Shown: positions 43,537 through 52,300 of the stretch, piece by piece
Numbering within the stretch: position 1 is the stretch's first letter
Layout of the letters: each line of letters opens with the position of its first letter
Made by a program: the position numbers and the translations under genes
Assembly (NCBI RefSeq): GCF_017569185.1
Contig: NZ_CP071869.1
Location: forward strand, 3,586,001-3,650,000
Origin: Polaribacter cellanae
GTDB taxonomy: Bacteria; Bacteroidota; Bacteroidia; Flavobacteriales; Flavobacteriaceae
Direction: 5' to 3'
DNA: 64,000 nucleotides
Notes under the pieces: generated by a model
What the model was told of the DNA's origin: nothing
Databases searched by the model: none
What the model saw: the letters and a program-made list of their open reading frames with translations, nothing else

Positions 43537-43719
43537 ATGATTACTAAAGAAAGACTACAACAACACATTTCAAAATTTCCAGATCAAATTTCTATTGATG
43601 AATTAATTGAAAAATTAATATTTATAGATAAATTAGAAAAGAGAATTAAATTATCAGAGGCTAATACTTCTATTTCTGAAGAAGAATTAGAAATTGAAAT
43701 GAAGCAATGGTTCAAATAA
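43537..43719 (+). CDS. Small antitoxin-like protein
   Basis: This 60-residue acidic protein (MITKERLQQHISKFPDQISI ... EEELEIEMKQWFK) has a helical N-terminus and ends 13 bp into the next frame. Its size, charge and position directly before a RelE/ParE-like gene fit an antitoxin. The toxin partner is frameshifted, so the antitoxin may be under little selection. The overlap of its stop region with the toxin start is typical of such pairs. Confidence 0.6.
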   Translation: MITKERLQQHISKFPDQISIDELIEKLIFIDKLEKRIKLSEANTSISEEELEIEMKQWFK

Positions 43720-44008
43720 AGAGGTTGCCAGAAGCTAAGTTTGATTTAAAAGAAATTCATGATTATATTGCTTTAGATTCAAAAAAAATATGCTGAAAAT
43801 ACAGGTTTCAAAAATAAAGCAAAAAACAGAAATTTTAAAACTACAACCAGAAATTGGTAAAGTTGTAAAAGAAATGGATAATTCAAAAATAAGAGAAATC
43901 ATACTTGGGAATTATAGAATTATTTACAAAAATGTATCTGATAAACAAATTGATATTCTTATGATTCATCATGGAGCAAAAGATATGTTTCAACGAATTG
44001 GAAATTAA
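43707..44008 (+). pseudogene. RelE/ParE-type toxin, frameshifted
   Basis: From ATG 43707 the frame reads MVQIKRLPEAKFDLKEIHDY then IALDSKK, and after an A8 tract (43781-43788) ends at a TGA at 43794-43796. A second frame from 43790 carries the rest (QVSKIKQKTEILKLQPEIGK, then REIILGNYRIIYKNVSDKQ and a HHGAKDMFQRIGN end). Together they form a complete RelE/ParE toxin with the usual YRIIY core. Two single-base insertions seem needed to join them, near the A8 tract and near 43800. The gene is therefore inactive unless frameshifting occurs; sequencing error in the homopolymer is also possible. Confidence 0.75.
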
Positions 44009-44027
44009 TTTATACCAACGTTCGCGT

Positions 44028-44150
44028 TAAGGATTGAGCGGTCTGTCTGAGCTCTTTTTTAGGTGCAACTTCGAGTAATTCTGCTTTTTTGCAGAATTGT
44101 ATCGAGAACAAACCTAAAAAAAGCGAGTAGCGAAAGCCTGTTAAAACGCC
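44028..44150 (+). repeat. Structured intergenic element, copy 1
   Basis: GATTGAGCGGTCTGTCTGAG at 44035 to about 44054 and AAAAAAAGCGAGTAGCGAAAGC near 44115-44137 bracket a variable centre. In it TTTTTTAGGT pairs with ACCTAAAAAA, and AATTCTGC/GCAGAATT (44077-44098) forms a perfect 8-bp hairpin. The same outer blocks recur, inverted, at 47149-47233, after the next gene. Confidence 0.6.
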
Positions 44151-44185
44151 CATAAAAAATACATCAAAAAAATATTTAAAAAAGA

Positions 44186-47104
44186 ATGAAAAAAAAGTTA
44201 GCACTTATATTATTTACACTATTTGTATCGTATGCAAACGCACAAACTGTAGATCCACTTTTAACAAAAGACGTGGAAGCACAGAGAGTTTGGGTAGATA
44301 GTATTTTAACAAATATGACGATTGACGAGAAAATTGGTCAGTTATTTATGGTGCAAGCCTATTCTAATTTAGATAAAAAGCACGAAGATTTTATTACGGA
44401 AATGATTACAAAATATCACGTAGGTAGTTTAATTTTCATGCAAGGAACTCCAGAAAAACAAGCGGAGCTGAATAATAAATATCAAAATGTTGCAAAAGTG
44501 CCTCTTTTAATTGGTTTCGATGGAGAATGGGGTTTAAATATGCGTTTAGATAATACCTACAAATTTCCTTGGAATATGACTTTAGGAGCAATTCGAAACG
44601 ATTCTTTAATTCGAGAATTTGGAGCGCAAGTAGGTAAACACTGTAAACGATTAGGAATTCATGTAAATTTTGCGCCAGTTGTAGATGTAAATGTAAATCC
44701 TGCAAACCCAATTATTGGAAATCGTTCTTTTGGGGAGAGTAAAGAAAATGTTACAGAAAAAGCAATTGCTTTTACAAAAGGAATGCAAAGTTATGGTGTA
44801 ATGGCAAATGCGAAACATTTTCCAGGGCATGGAGATACAGCATCCGATTCGCACCATACTTTGCCTGTTTTAAATTTCGATAAAGCACGTTTAGATTCCA
44901 TAGAATTATACCCTTACAGAAAAATTTTTGATGCTGGTGTTGCCAGTGTTATGACTGCACATTTAAACATTCCTAGTTTAGAGCCAAATATAAGTTTACC
45001 AACCTCTTTATCTAATAATGTAGTTACAAAGTTACTGCAACAAGAGTTGGGTTTTAATGGGTTAATTATAACTGACGGTTTAAACATGAAAGGCGCTACA
45101 AATTACGCAACTTCTGCAGAAGTAGATTTGGCAGCAATCCAAGCAGGAAACGATTTGTTATTAATTCCACAAGATGTGCCAGCATCAATTGCACTATTTA
45201 AAAAAGCAATTGAATTAAAAACACTTACAGAAGAACGTATAGATTTTTCCGTTAGAAAAATTTTAAAAGCAAAATACTGGGCAGGTTTAAACAAATATAA
45301 ACCTATTAAAGAAGAACATATTCATGAAGATTTAAATGCGGTTGAAAATGAATTGCTACATAGAAAACTTATTAAAAATGCACTTACAGTTGTTAAAAAC
45401 GTAAATGGTAATATTCCTATTAGAAACTTAGAAAGTAAGAAAATAGCTTATGTGAAATTGGGAGATGCAAAAAGCGATTCGTTTGTAAAGATGCTTAAAA
45501 ATTACACAAAAGTAGATGTGGTTTCAGACAAAAATTTAGCTGGAATTACTAAAAAATTAAAACCTTATAATTTTGTAATTATAGGGTTTCATAAATCGAA
45601 CAATCATCCTTGGAAAAGTTACAAGTTTACGGATAAAGAACTGGTTTGGTTGCAAGAAATTGCGCGACAAAAAGTAGTTGTTTTAGATGTTTTTACGAGT
45701 CCTTATAGTTTATTACAATTAAAAAGTTTTACGAATATAGAAGGTCTTGTGGTTTCTTATCAAAATAGTAAATTATCGCAAGAATTATCTGCACAAATGT
45801 TGTTTGGTGCTTTTGATGCCAAAGGAAAATTACCAGTTTCTATTGGAGAAAACTTTAAAGAAGGTGCTGGTTTGTTAACCAGTAAATTAAGTAGGTTCCA
45901 ATATACAATTCCAGAAGAAGTTGGTTTGTCGTCTAAAAAATTGGCAATTATAGATCAATTCGCAGATACTATTTTAAAAGAGAAAATGGCGCCAGGTTTT
46001 CAAGTTTTTGTGGCAAGAAAAGGAAAGGTTGTGTTGCAAAAAAGTTACGGATATCATACCTATGATAAAACATTTAAAGTAAAAAATTCAGATTTGTACG
46101 ATTTGGCTTCTCTTACCAAAATATTAGCCTCTTTACCTTTAATTATGAAGGCAGAAGAAGAACATAAAATTCCATTAACCGCAAGTTTACGAGATATTTT
46201 ACCAAGCTTTACAAATTCTAACAAAAGTACAGTTACTGTAAAAGAAATTTTATCTCATGTTGCGCGATTAAAAGCGTGGATTCCTTTTTACAAGGATACC
46301 CAAGATAGTGTAACAGGTAAAAATTTATCGACATTTTATGGACATAAAAAATCGAATAAATTTCAAATAAAAGTGGCAGAAAAATTATTTATTACCAAAA
46401 GTTATAAAGACAGTATTTACAAATACATAAAAGTAGCCGACCAAAGAGAAAAACCTGGTTATAAATATAGCGATTTGGGCTATTATTTATTTAAAGAGGC
46501 TTTAGAAACTAAATACAAAAAACCGCTAAATAAATTGGTAGACGAAACATTTTATAAATCTTTGGGAGCAGATAGAACTACTTATTTACCTTTAGAGAAA
46601 TTTACTAGAAACGACATTGTACCCACAGAAATAGACGATTATTATCGCAACCAATTATTGCAAGGTTATGTACACGATATGGGTGCAGCAATGTTGGGTG
46701 GAGTCGCAGGCCATGCAGGTTTATTTGCCAATGCGAATGATGTTGGTAAAATTATGCAAATGTATTTACAGAAAGGTTTTTATGGTGGAAAACGCTATTT
46801 AAAACCAGAAACCATAGATAAATTTAACACGCGTTATTATGTAAATGAACATGTTCGTAGAGGTTTAGGTTTCGACAAACCACAACTAAACCCAGATATT
46901 AAAGCCACCTGTGGCTGTGTTTCCGACGTTAGTTTTGGGCATTCTGGCTTTACAGGAACTTACACTTGGGCAGATCCTAAAAGCGAAATAGTGTATGTAT
47001 TTTTATCGAACAGAGTTTTTCCGCATATGAATAATCGAGGTTTAATTAAAAGCAATATGCGTACAAAAATTCAACAAGCAATTCAAGATGCGATTATAGA
47101 ATAA
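44186..47104 (+). CDS. GH3 N-acetylglucosaminidase fused to a serine beta-lactamase domain
   Basis: This 972-residue secreted protein has a signal peptide (ending SYANAQ). A glycoside hydrolase family 3 domain holds the NagZ-type loop KHFPGHGDTASDSHHTLP and the nucleophile D297 (LIITDGLNMKG). The C-terminal serine beta-lactamase-like domain has S642-x-x-K645 (LASLTKIL), YKYSDLGYYLF in place of YxN, and HSGFTGTYTW. Such fusions are known in Bacteroidota and are thought to act on peptidoglycan: the first domain cleaves beta-N-acetylglucosaminyl bonds, the second may be an esterase or peptidase. The gene is flanked on both sides by copies of one structured repeat, in opposite directions. Confidence 0.9.
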   Translation: MKKKLALILFTLFVSYANAQTVDPLLTKDVEAQRVWVDSILTNMTIDEKIGQLFMVQAYSNLDKKHEDFITEMITKYHVGSLIFMQGTPEKQAELNNKYQNVAKVPLLIGFDGEWGLNMRLDNTYKFPWNMTLGAIRNDSLIREFGAQVGKHCKRLGIHVNFAPVVDVNVNPANPIIGNRSFGESKENVTEKAIAFTKGMQSYGVMANAKHFPGHGDTASDSHHTLPVLNFDKARLDSIELYPYRKIFDAGVASVMTAHLNIPSLEPNISLPTSLSNNVVTKLLQQELGFNGLIITDGLNMKGATNYATSAEVDLAAIQAGNDLLLIPQDVPASIALFKKAIELKTLTEERIDFSVRKILKAKYWAGLNKYKPIKEEHIHEDLNAVENELLHRKLIKNALTVVKNVNGNIPIRNLESKKIAYVKLGDAKSDSFVKMLKNYTKVDVVSDKNLAGITKKLKPYNFVIIGFHKSNNHPWKSYKFTDKELVWLQEIARQKVVVLDVFTSPYSLLQLKSFTNIEGLVVSYQNSKLSQELSAQMLFGAFDAKGKLPVSIGENFKEGAGLLTSKLSRFQYTIPEEVGLSSKKLAIIDQFADTILKEKMAPGFQVFVARKGKVVLQKSYGYHTYDKTFKVKNSDLYDLASLTKILASLPLIMKAEEEHKIPLTASLRDILPSFTNSNKSTVTVKEILSHVARLKAWIPFYKDTQDSVTGKNLSTFYGHKKSNKFQIKVAEKLFITKSYKDSIYKYIKVADQREKPGYKYSDLGYYLFKEALETKYKKPLNKLVDETFYKSLGADRTTYLPLEKFTRNDIVPTEIDDYYRNQLLQGYVHDMGAAMLGGVAGHAGLFANANDVGKIMQMYLQKGFYGGKRYLKPETIDKFNTRYYVNEHVRRGLGFDKPQLNPDIKATCGCVSDVSFGHSGFTGTYTWADPKSEIVYVFLSNRVFPHMNNRGLIKSNMRTKIQQAIQDAIIE

Positions 47105-47148
47105 TTCAACTATTATTTTTATCCGAATCTTTTTATCAATTTTTTTTT

Positions 47149-47233
47149 GGAGCTATTTCCTGCTTTCGTTACTCGCTTTTTATCTCTTTCCAAGAGATAA
47201 AAGAGCTCAAACAGACCACTCAATCAGGGCTAG
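47149..47233 (-). repeat. Structured intergenic element, copy 2
   Basis: Read on the minus strand it starts ATTGAGTGGTCTGTTTGAGC and ends AAAAAGCGAGTAACGAAAGC plus GGAAATAGCTCC. The outer blocks match copy 1 (44035-44137), but the centre differs: TTATCTCT/AGAGATAA (47180-47200). It lies between the GH3 fusion and the acyltransferase gene. Confidence 0.6.
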
Positions 47234-48312
47234 ACTTGTTTGCTAACTTCCGCTAATTCTTTATGCTTTTTTGCATTTGTAGGAGCAAATTTCACATATA
47301 TTAAAATTAAAAATGCAGAAATCGAGAAATAGAAAAAACCGACTAAATTTCCATAAAAAAGACCTACAATATATCCTTGCAAGCAATAAAAAAGGGTGCA
47401 AGAAGCATAGTTTAAAGTGAACCGAAACGTATCTATAAATTCGATTTCATTAATTTTTTTAGAAGCTTTTTTCCAAATTAAAAAAGGAATAATACTGTTT
47501 AATATGATTATATAAAGTAATGGCTTTAAGTAATTTTTTTTAGGTTTTTTTTTCTGTGGAAATGATTTGTTTTTAATTATTTTATTTATTGCAACAACAT
47601 TTGTAAAATCGACTTGTGCGTTATTTAATTGCTGCAGAGTTTGCGCGTAATTTTCATCATCAGGAATATAAACCGTTAGTTTTTTTAATTGTTCAGTAAC
47701 TTTTCCTTTTAAAATATTTATAGATTTTGCAGGAGTATTTGTTTCGAAAATTGCTTTTGTTGGAATTGGTTTTCCATAATTTACACAAACTTTTGCAGGA
47801 AAATCGGATATATGTTGGTAGGTAATTCCTACAGGAACTATTTGAATATCTAAATTTGGGTATTTTTCTAAAGCCCCAGAAATAATTCTTACAAATCCTT
47901 TACTTAGAGGTCTTATGGTTCTTTTTTTATCGTGACTTCCTTCTGGAAAAATCATTAGAGTTTCTCCTTTATCTAAAATACGATAACACTTTTCGAATAT
48001 TTCTTGATTGTTAGATAGTTGCTTTATACCATCTCTAATTCTATAAATGGGCATTAAATACAAAGATTCTAAAATCTTTTTAACCATAGGGTTTTTAAAA
48101 GAAGCGGCTCTCACCAAAAAATGATTTTGACGAGAATTTGTAGTGGTTACATATAAAGGGTCTACCAATCCATTTGGATGATTTACAGCAAACAAAACAG
48201 CGCCTTTTTTTGGAATATTTTTTCTACCTAAAACAGTAATTTTTTTAGTGTAGAAAAAAAGTCCGAATTTTATATAAGCCCAAACTAGCATAAACCATAT
48301 TTTCTGAATCAT
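47230..48312 (-). CDS. 1-acylglycerol-3-phosphate acyltransferase (PlsC-like)
   Basis: This 360-residue acyltransferase has the active-site motif NHPNGLVDP (H45, D51, the H-x5-D form common in this subgroup) and FPEGSHD. Basic KKTIRPLSKGFVRI and VPVGITYQHISDFPAKV follow. Two or three membrane helices at the C-terminus (LLYIIILNSIIPFLIW, then the 300-345 region) are longer than in standard PlsC. It probably acylates lysophospholipids or related lipids in the membrane. Its start overlaps the stop of the symporter gene by 4 bp, so they are co-translated. Confidence 0.87.
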   Translation of the reverse strand: MIQKIWFMLVWAYIKFGLFFYTKKITVLGRKNIPKKGAVLFAVNHPNGLVDPLYVTTTNSRQNHFLVRAASFKNPMVKKILESLYLMPIYRIRDGIKQLSNNQEIFEKCYRILDKGETLMIFPEGSHDKKRTIRPLSKGFVRIISGALEKYPNLDIQIVPVGITYQHISDFPAKVCVNYGKPIPTKAIFETNTPAKSINILKGKVTEQLKKLTVYIPDDENYAQTLQQLNNAQVDFTNVVAINKIIKNKSFPQKKKPKKNYLKPLLYIIILNSIIPFLIWKKASKKINEIEFIDTFRFTLNYASCTLFYCLQGYIVGLFYGNLVGFFYFSISAFLILIYVKFAPTNAKKHKELAEVSKQV

Positions 48313-49247
48313 AAGTTTTGCATTTGTTTTACTGGAATTTTGTTTTTAGGTTTTCTTCCCCAATAAGTAGCCAAAAGAATTCCAGAAAAGACATCCCAAA
48401 TTCCCCAGAAAGCCGCTAATAAGGCCATACCTCCTAAACCATCAAAAAAACCAAAAATTAATAACAAGCCCAAACCACCATTCTGAATTCCTGTTTCTAT
48501 AGCAATTGTTTTGGTGTCTTTTTTATTTAACCCGAAAGATTTTGCAGTAACAAAACCTAATATAAAAGCAAAAATATTATGAAAAATAACTAAGAAAATT
48601 ACATGATGGATGTGATTTATAAAAACATCTAAGTTCTGAGAAAAAGCAATAAAAATTAATGCGATAAAAACCAACATAGAGAGTGGTTTTAAAACCCTCT
48701 CTATCTTACCTGCCATTTCAGCATGGTAATGTTTTATCAACATTCCAAAGAATAACGGAATTCCTAAAATTAAAGAAACCAATTTTAATAAATCTACCCA
48801 ATTTAGTTCTACCGTTTTTAAAATTTCGTTTGTTGGAGCATACATGCTTCCCCAAAACTGCAAATTAAAAGGCGTCATAAAAATGCAAATTAGTGTGGCA
48901 AAAGCAGTTAAACTTACAGATAATGCTGCGTTTCCACCAGCCATTTTACTAAAGAAATTAGAAACATTTCCTCCAGGGCAGGCTGCAATCATCATCATTC
49001 CTAAAGCAAAACTTGGGTGTGGTTTTATAATTAAGATAGCTAAAAAAGTAAATGCTGGCAAAAGAATAAATTGAGATAAAACGCCAACAAACAGTATTTT
49101 AGGGTTTTTTAACAGTCTTTTAAAATCGTCTATAGAAATTCCCAAAGCCACACCAAACATAATTATGGCAATAGCAATGTTTAAAACCCATAAACCACTG
49201 GAATCGAAGTTTATTTTAATGGAATCTATATCTATTGGGTTTTGCAT
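48309..49247 (-). CDS. Bile acid:sodium symporter family protein
   Basis: This 312-residue protein has about nine membrane helices and the family landmarks: GVALGISIDDFKRLLKNP, MMIAACPGGNVSNFFSKMAG, LSVSLTAFATLI and AIETGIQNGGLGLLLIFGF. Members take up bile acids, pantothenate or other organic anions with sodium; the substrate here is unknown. It overlaps the acyltransferase gene by 4 bp (ATGA), so the pair forms an operon. The DUF4159 gene is 143 bp upstream. Confidence 0.9.
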   Translation of the reverse strand: MQNPIDIDSIKINFDSSGLWVLNIAIAIIMFGVALGISIDDFKRLLKNPKILFVGVLSQFILLPAFTFLAILIIKPHPSFALGMMMIAACPGGNVSNFFSKMAGGNAALSVSLTAFATLICIFMTPFNLQFWGSMYAPTNEILKTVELNWVDLLKLVSLILGIPLFFGMLIKHYHAEMAGKIERVLKPLSMLVFIALIFIAFSQNLDVFINHIHHVIFLVIFHNIFAFILGFVTAKSFGLNKKDTKTIAIETGIQNGGLGLLLIFGFFDGLGGMALLAAFWGIWDVFSGILLATYWGRKPKNKIPVKQMQNL

Positions 49248-49390
49248 GCTTTGGAATTCAAGGTTAAAAGGTTTAATATTTAAAGTTTCTGTGAGATTCC
49301 GATAGTACTCAATTCTTATTTTTTTATCTCAAATAGATGCGAAGTTTTTATTTTTACGAACCACTTCACCAATTTACCACTCACTACTCA

Positions 49391-50032
49391 CTAATTCTTA
49401 AACGCATATTCTATAATATTTGCACCCATTTTTAAGGCTTTTTCTCGTATACTTTTAGGGTCGTTGTGTATAATTTCGTCTTCCCAACCATCGCTTAAAT
49501 CGGTTTCATAATCATAAAAAATAACCAACCTTTCTTGGTAGAAAATTCCAAAACCTTGTGCAGGTTTGTTATCATGTTCGTGAATTTTTGGAATTCCATT
49601 TGGAAATTTAAATGTTTGATTGTAAATAGCATGATTGCTAGGAACTTCTTGAAACTCTAATTTTGGGAAGACTTTCTTTAGTTCTGCTCGAATAAATTTA
49701 TCTAAACCATAATTGTCGGAAATGTGTAAAAAGCCACCAGAAATCAAGTAATTTCTTAGGTTTTCGGCTTCATCATTAGAAAAATATACATTTCCATGTC
49801 CGGTCATAAAAACCATAGGAAAGTTAAAAATATCTTGACTCCCAACTTCTACCGTTTGCGGATTCTTAGAAATGTTTGTTTTAATGTTTGTATTGGCAAA
49901 TGCCACCAAATTAGGAACTGCAGTTGGGTTCGAATACCAATCTCCACCACCATTGTATTTTAAAATAGCAACATCTTGCGCATTTGTTATAAAAAATAAA
50001 AAAGTAAAAAAGATACTTAGAATTTGCTTCAT
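49391..50032 (-). CDS. DUF4159 family protein
   Basis: This 213-residue protein has a signal peptide (MKQILSIFFTFLFFITNAQ) and a DUF4159 domain: VAILKYNGGGDWYSNPTAVP, the MVFMTGHGN segment, then GGFLHISDNYGLDKFIRAEL and FYDYETDLSDGWEDE. The domain is related to glutamine-amidotransferase-like folds and is common in Bacteroidota and Planctomycetes; the function is unknown. It should act in the periplasm. It is probably monocistronic, as a terminator for the next gene lies just upstream. Confidence 0.85.
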   Translation of the reverse strand: MKQILSIFFTFLFFITNAQDVAILKYNGGGDWYSNPTAVPNLVAFANTNIKTNISKNPQTVEVGSQDIFNFPMVFMTGHGNVYFSNDEAENLRNYLISGGFLHISDNYGLDKFIRAELKKVFPKLEFQEVPSNHAIYNQTFKFPNGIPKIHEHDNKPAQGFGIFYQERLVIFYDYETDLSDGWEDEIIHNDPKSIREKALKMGANIIEYAFKN

Positions 50033-50087
50033 AAATTATTCTCAATAGAATTTGAAGCAAGATAATAAATTAGAATTTGAGTATTAA

Positions 50088-50119
50088 AAAACGCCATTAA
50101 AAATTTTAATGACGTTTTT
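50088..50119 (-). terminator. Intrinsic terminator of the gene at 50157
   Basis: On the minus strand AAACGTCATTAAAA pairs with TTTTAATGGCGTTT and is followed by a T tract, just after the stop codon. The terminator at 53561-53595 has the same stem sequence. Confidence 0.75.
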
Positions 50120-50156
50120 CGCTACTTAACTTCTCCTTTTCAATTTATCAATATAT

Positions 50157-50963
50157 TTATTCTTTTTTTTGAAACCTATAAATAAAGCTAACATTTGCAT
50201 GTAGTCCCCAGAAACCTTCTCTACTTGTATTATTTTTAAAATCATCAAGAGCTGCAGAAAAACCAGTTTGAATTCTAAAGTAATATGTTTTTTCTTCTTT
50301 TAAACGAAATTGAATACTTGTAAAAAAAGAAGCTAAAAATAAATTATCTTTCTCAAGATTAATCATTGAATTTTCTCCTTGATAATACAAGTTGTTTTCT
50401 AAGTTGTTTACTTTAAAATACGATGTTTTAAAACTGTAGACTATGTTTAACTTTTTGTTATTTAGTTGTTTAGTGAAATTTATTTGTAAAAAGAATTTAC
50501 TATATTTTTCATTAATAAAATCTATTTGATCTAATTGTCTTGGATAATATTCAGCAAGTTTTAAACTTTGTTTTTCTACGCCAATTAATAATTCGGTGTT
50601 TTTAGATTTATGTTGATTAAATAAATTTATAAAAGCGAACCCTACACTAAATCCAACGTTATTATTTTCTACATAATCGTATCCTGGGCCACCAAATAAT
50701 CCTTTTAAAAAAGAATACCTTCTATTTCTCCATTTTATGAAATTATAAGAACCAAAAAGAGCTATTTTATCTGTTAAAACAAAACTTGTTGAAAAATGGG
50801 GTTCAGACTTTGTGTTTATAGTGGCTTCAATATTAAAGCTATTTTTTAAAGTACTGCCAATTATAATATGTGGTGTTATTACATGCCTTACTTCTTGTGC
50901 TTTTATATTCTTTGATGAAAAGAGTATTATAAATAAAATAAATAATTTTGTTGAAAATCTCAT
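50157..50963 (-). CDS. Outer membrane beta-barrel protein of the GGACT regulon
   Basis: This protein of about 268 residues starts at the ATG at 50963 with a signal peptide (MRFSTKLFILFIILFSSKNI, cleavage after KAQ). The frame is open further upstream, but that stretch overlaps the conserved promoter motif and has no signal sequence. The mature part is rich in alternating hydrophobic/polar strands with Phe and Tyr ends (SREGFWGLHANVSFIYRFQK), which suggests a small outer membrane barrel. No family was recognised. Motif copies at 51006-51062, upstream of the ATG, link it to the genes at 51482 and 57085. Confidence 0.65.
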   Translation of the reverse strand: MRFSTKLFILFIILFSSKNIKAQEVRHVITPHIIIGSTLKNSFNIEATINTKSEPHFSTSFVLTDKIALFGSYNFIKWRNRRYSFLKGLFGGPGYDYVENNNVGFSVGFAFINLFNQHKSKNTELLIGVEKQSLKLAEYYPRQLDQIDFINEKYSKFFLQINFTKQLNNKKLNIVYSFKTSYFKVNNLENNLYYQGENSMINLEKDNLFLASFFTSIQFRLKEEKTYYFRIQTGFSAALDDFKNNTSREGFWGLHANVSFIYRFQKKE

Positions 50964-51005
50964 AATTCTTTCGTTTTTAGCCATTATAAATGAATCAAAA
51001 ATTAA

Positions 51006-51062
51006 GAGTCTAAAATTTGCTGATTCCAATAAATTCTGGACAAATTTGTAGCATTTTGGACT
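51006..51062 (-). promoter_or_regulatory. GGACT motif site A
   Basis: GAGTCTAAAATTT (51006-51018) and AAATTCTGGAC (51031-51041) form a degenerate inverted pair. A second GGACT starts at 51058, 20 bp after GGAC at 51038. The site begins 43 bp upstream of the ATG at 50963. Confidence 0.7.
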
Positions 51063-51116
51063 GATTTTTTTTAAGTATGACTGTTTATTAATAAACATTA
51101 TTTTGGATAATTATAA

Positions 51117-51482
51117 TTAAGCAGGAAATTTAAAGCCTTTAAAAACTCCATCTAAGGCGGAATCTAAAATACTTTCTAATAGTTTTATAATTATATATGT
51201 GCCAGCTGTACTAAATACAATTGTTCTTATGAATGAAAATTTTCTTTCTTCTATTTTTTTGATTTCTGTTTTTTTAACTTCGATTATTCCTTTAGAACTT
51301 TCTATTAGAAAAGTGCCATTTTTAAATTCTAAAACTTTCCCTTTGTATTTTTTTGAATTGTTCAATTCAATTTTTACTTTTTTAGGTTTTATTGTTTCAT
51401 AATCTTTTAAATCAAAGGTTTTATAAGAGTAACAGCTTTGAAATAAAATTAGAATTGATAATGTATAGATTGAGTTTTTCAT
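51117..51482 (-). CDS. Small lipoprotein of unknown function
   Basis: This 121-residue protein has a lipoprotein signal (MKNSIYTLSILILFQSC, Cys17). A short beta-rich segment follows (KKVKIELNNSKKYKGKVLEF, then TFLIESSKGIIEVKKTEI), similar to small SH3-like domains, and the hydrophobic C-terminal stretch TAGTYIIIKLLESILD may be a membrane helix. Its start codon overlaps the upstream stop codon by one base (TAATG), so it is translationally coupled to the beta-barrel gene at 51482. No function can be assigned. Confidence 0.65.
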   Translation of the reverse strand: MKNSIYTLSILILFQSCYSYKTFDLKDYETIKPKKVKIELNNSKKYKGKVLEFKNGTFLIESSKGIIEVKKTEIKKIEERKFSFIRTIVFSTAGTYIIIKLLESILDSALDGVFKGFKFPA

Positions 51483-52039
51483 TACAAACTTTTTTGATAA
51501 ATTAAATTATAGGCTATGTAATTTGAAATATTATTTACGTTTGTACTAAGGTTTATACCCAATGATGATTTTTTATTAAGGTAAAATAGTAATTTAAACT
51601 TCGAGGGAAATGCTATTGATAAAGGTGTTATATGATTTTTATTATTATTTGCGTTTTCTACAATTTTCCATTTCCGACCTTCATTTTTATAATAACTACC
51701 TCTAAATACTCCTATTCCTGTATGGAGCTCTAATTTTAACCAATTTAATATTTTTATTTCCCTTCCATATAAAACATCTATAGATAAATTATACCTCTTA
51801 CCGAAATTGTATAAACCGATATCAAAACCTCTATTTAAAGAAGTAGTAAATAAATTATTATTACTTTTAAAAGTGAAATCTAAACTAACGAAAAAATTTG
51901 CATTTCCATTATCGCCACTATAAGGTTGAAAACCTCCCAAAGCGAATGAAATCGATTTGAGTTTTATTTTTTTATCTTGAGAATAAACAGATATAGTAAA
52001 TAACAGAAATAATAAAAAAGACAGTTTCTTGATGTTCAT
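51482..52039 (-). CDS. Small outer membrane beta-barrel protein of the GGACT regulon
   Basis: This 185-residue protein starts with a signal peptide (MNIKKLSFLLFLLFTISVYS, then Q). The mature part shows barrel-like strands: ISFALGGFQPYSGDNG, FFVSLDFTFKSNNNLFTTSL, NLSIDVLYGREIKILNWLKL and ELHTGIGVFRGSYY. It resembles the gene product at 50157 in size and build, but I did not see a clear alignment. Motif site B lies 54 bp upstream of its ATG. It is the first gene of a two-gene unit with the lipoprotein at 51117. Confidence 0.65.
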   Translation of the reverse strand: MNIKKLSFLLFLLFTISVYSQDKKIKLKSISFALGGFQPYSGDNGNANFFVSLDFTFKSNNNLFTTSLNRGFDIGLYNFGKRYNLSIDVLYGREIKILNWLKLELHTGIGVFRGSYYKNEGRKWKIVENANNNKNHITPLSIAFPSKFKLLFYLNKKSSLGINLSTNVNNISNYIAYNLIYQKSL

Positions 52040-52092
52040 AATTAAGATCGATTTTTAATTCTCAGCCAAATTAGCAATCAACCAAAAAATAA

Positions 52093-52149
52093 GAGTCCAG
52101 AATTTTCCAATTTTAGAAAATTTTGGACTCATTTGTGAAATTCTGGACT
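52093..52149 (-). promoter_or_regulatory. GGACT motif site B
   Basis: GAGTCCAGAATTTTC (52093-52107) and GAAAATTTTGGACTC (52116-52130) are inverted arms with one mismatch. The second arm's GGACT (52125) is followed by another GGACT at 52145, exactly 20 bp on. The site starts 54 bp upstream of the ATG at 52039. Confidence 0.75.
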
Positions 52150-52200
52150 AATTTGTTGCTCAGAAATTTGATTATTGAAATAATTTACATTAATAAAACC

Positions 52201-52230
52201 GTCATTTCGACCTTGTGGAGAAATCTCAAA
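52201..52230. repeat. Interspersed GTCATTTCGAC-type repeat, short form
   Basis: GTCATTTCGACCTTGTGGAG, then AAATCTCAAA. It matches the repeat at 26080-26110 closely and the reverse copy at 60136-60179. Confidence 0.5.
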
Positions 52231-52300
52231 ATAAATAATTTATAGTAAATTTAAAAATTGAATATTAAATTCGATAAAACAATTGAATGATAATAATTTA

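Noticed and set aside
50964..51098. Upstream extension of the barrel protein frame
   Set aside because: The signal peptide starts at 50963, and the extension covers the regulatory motif.
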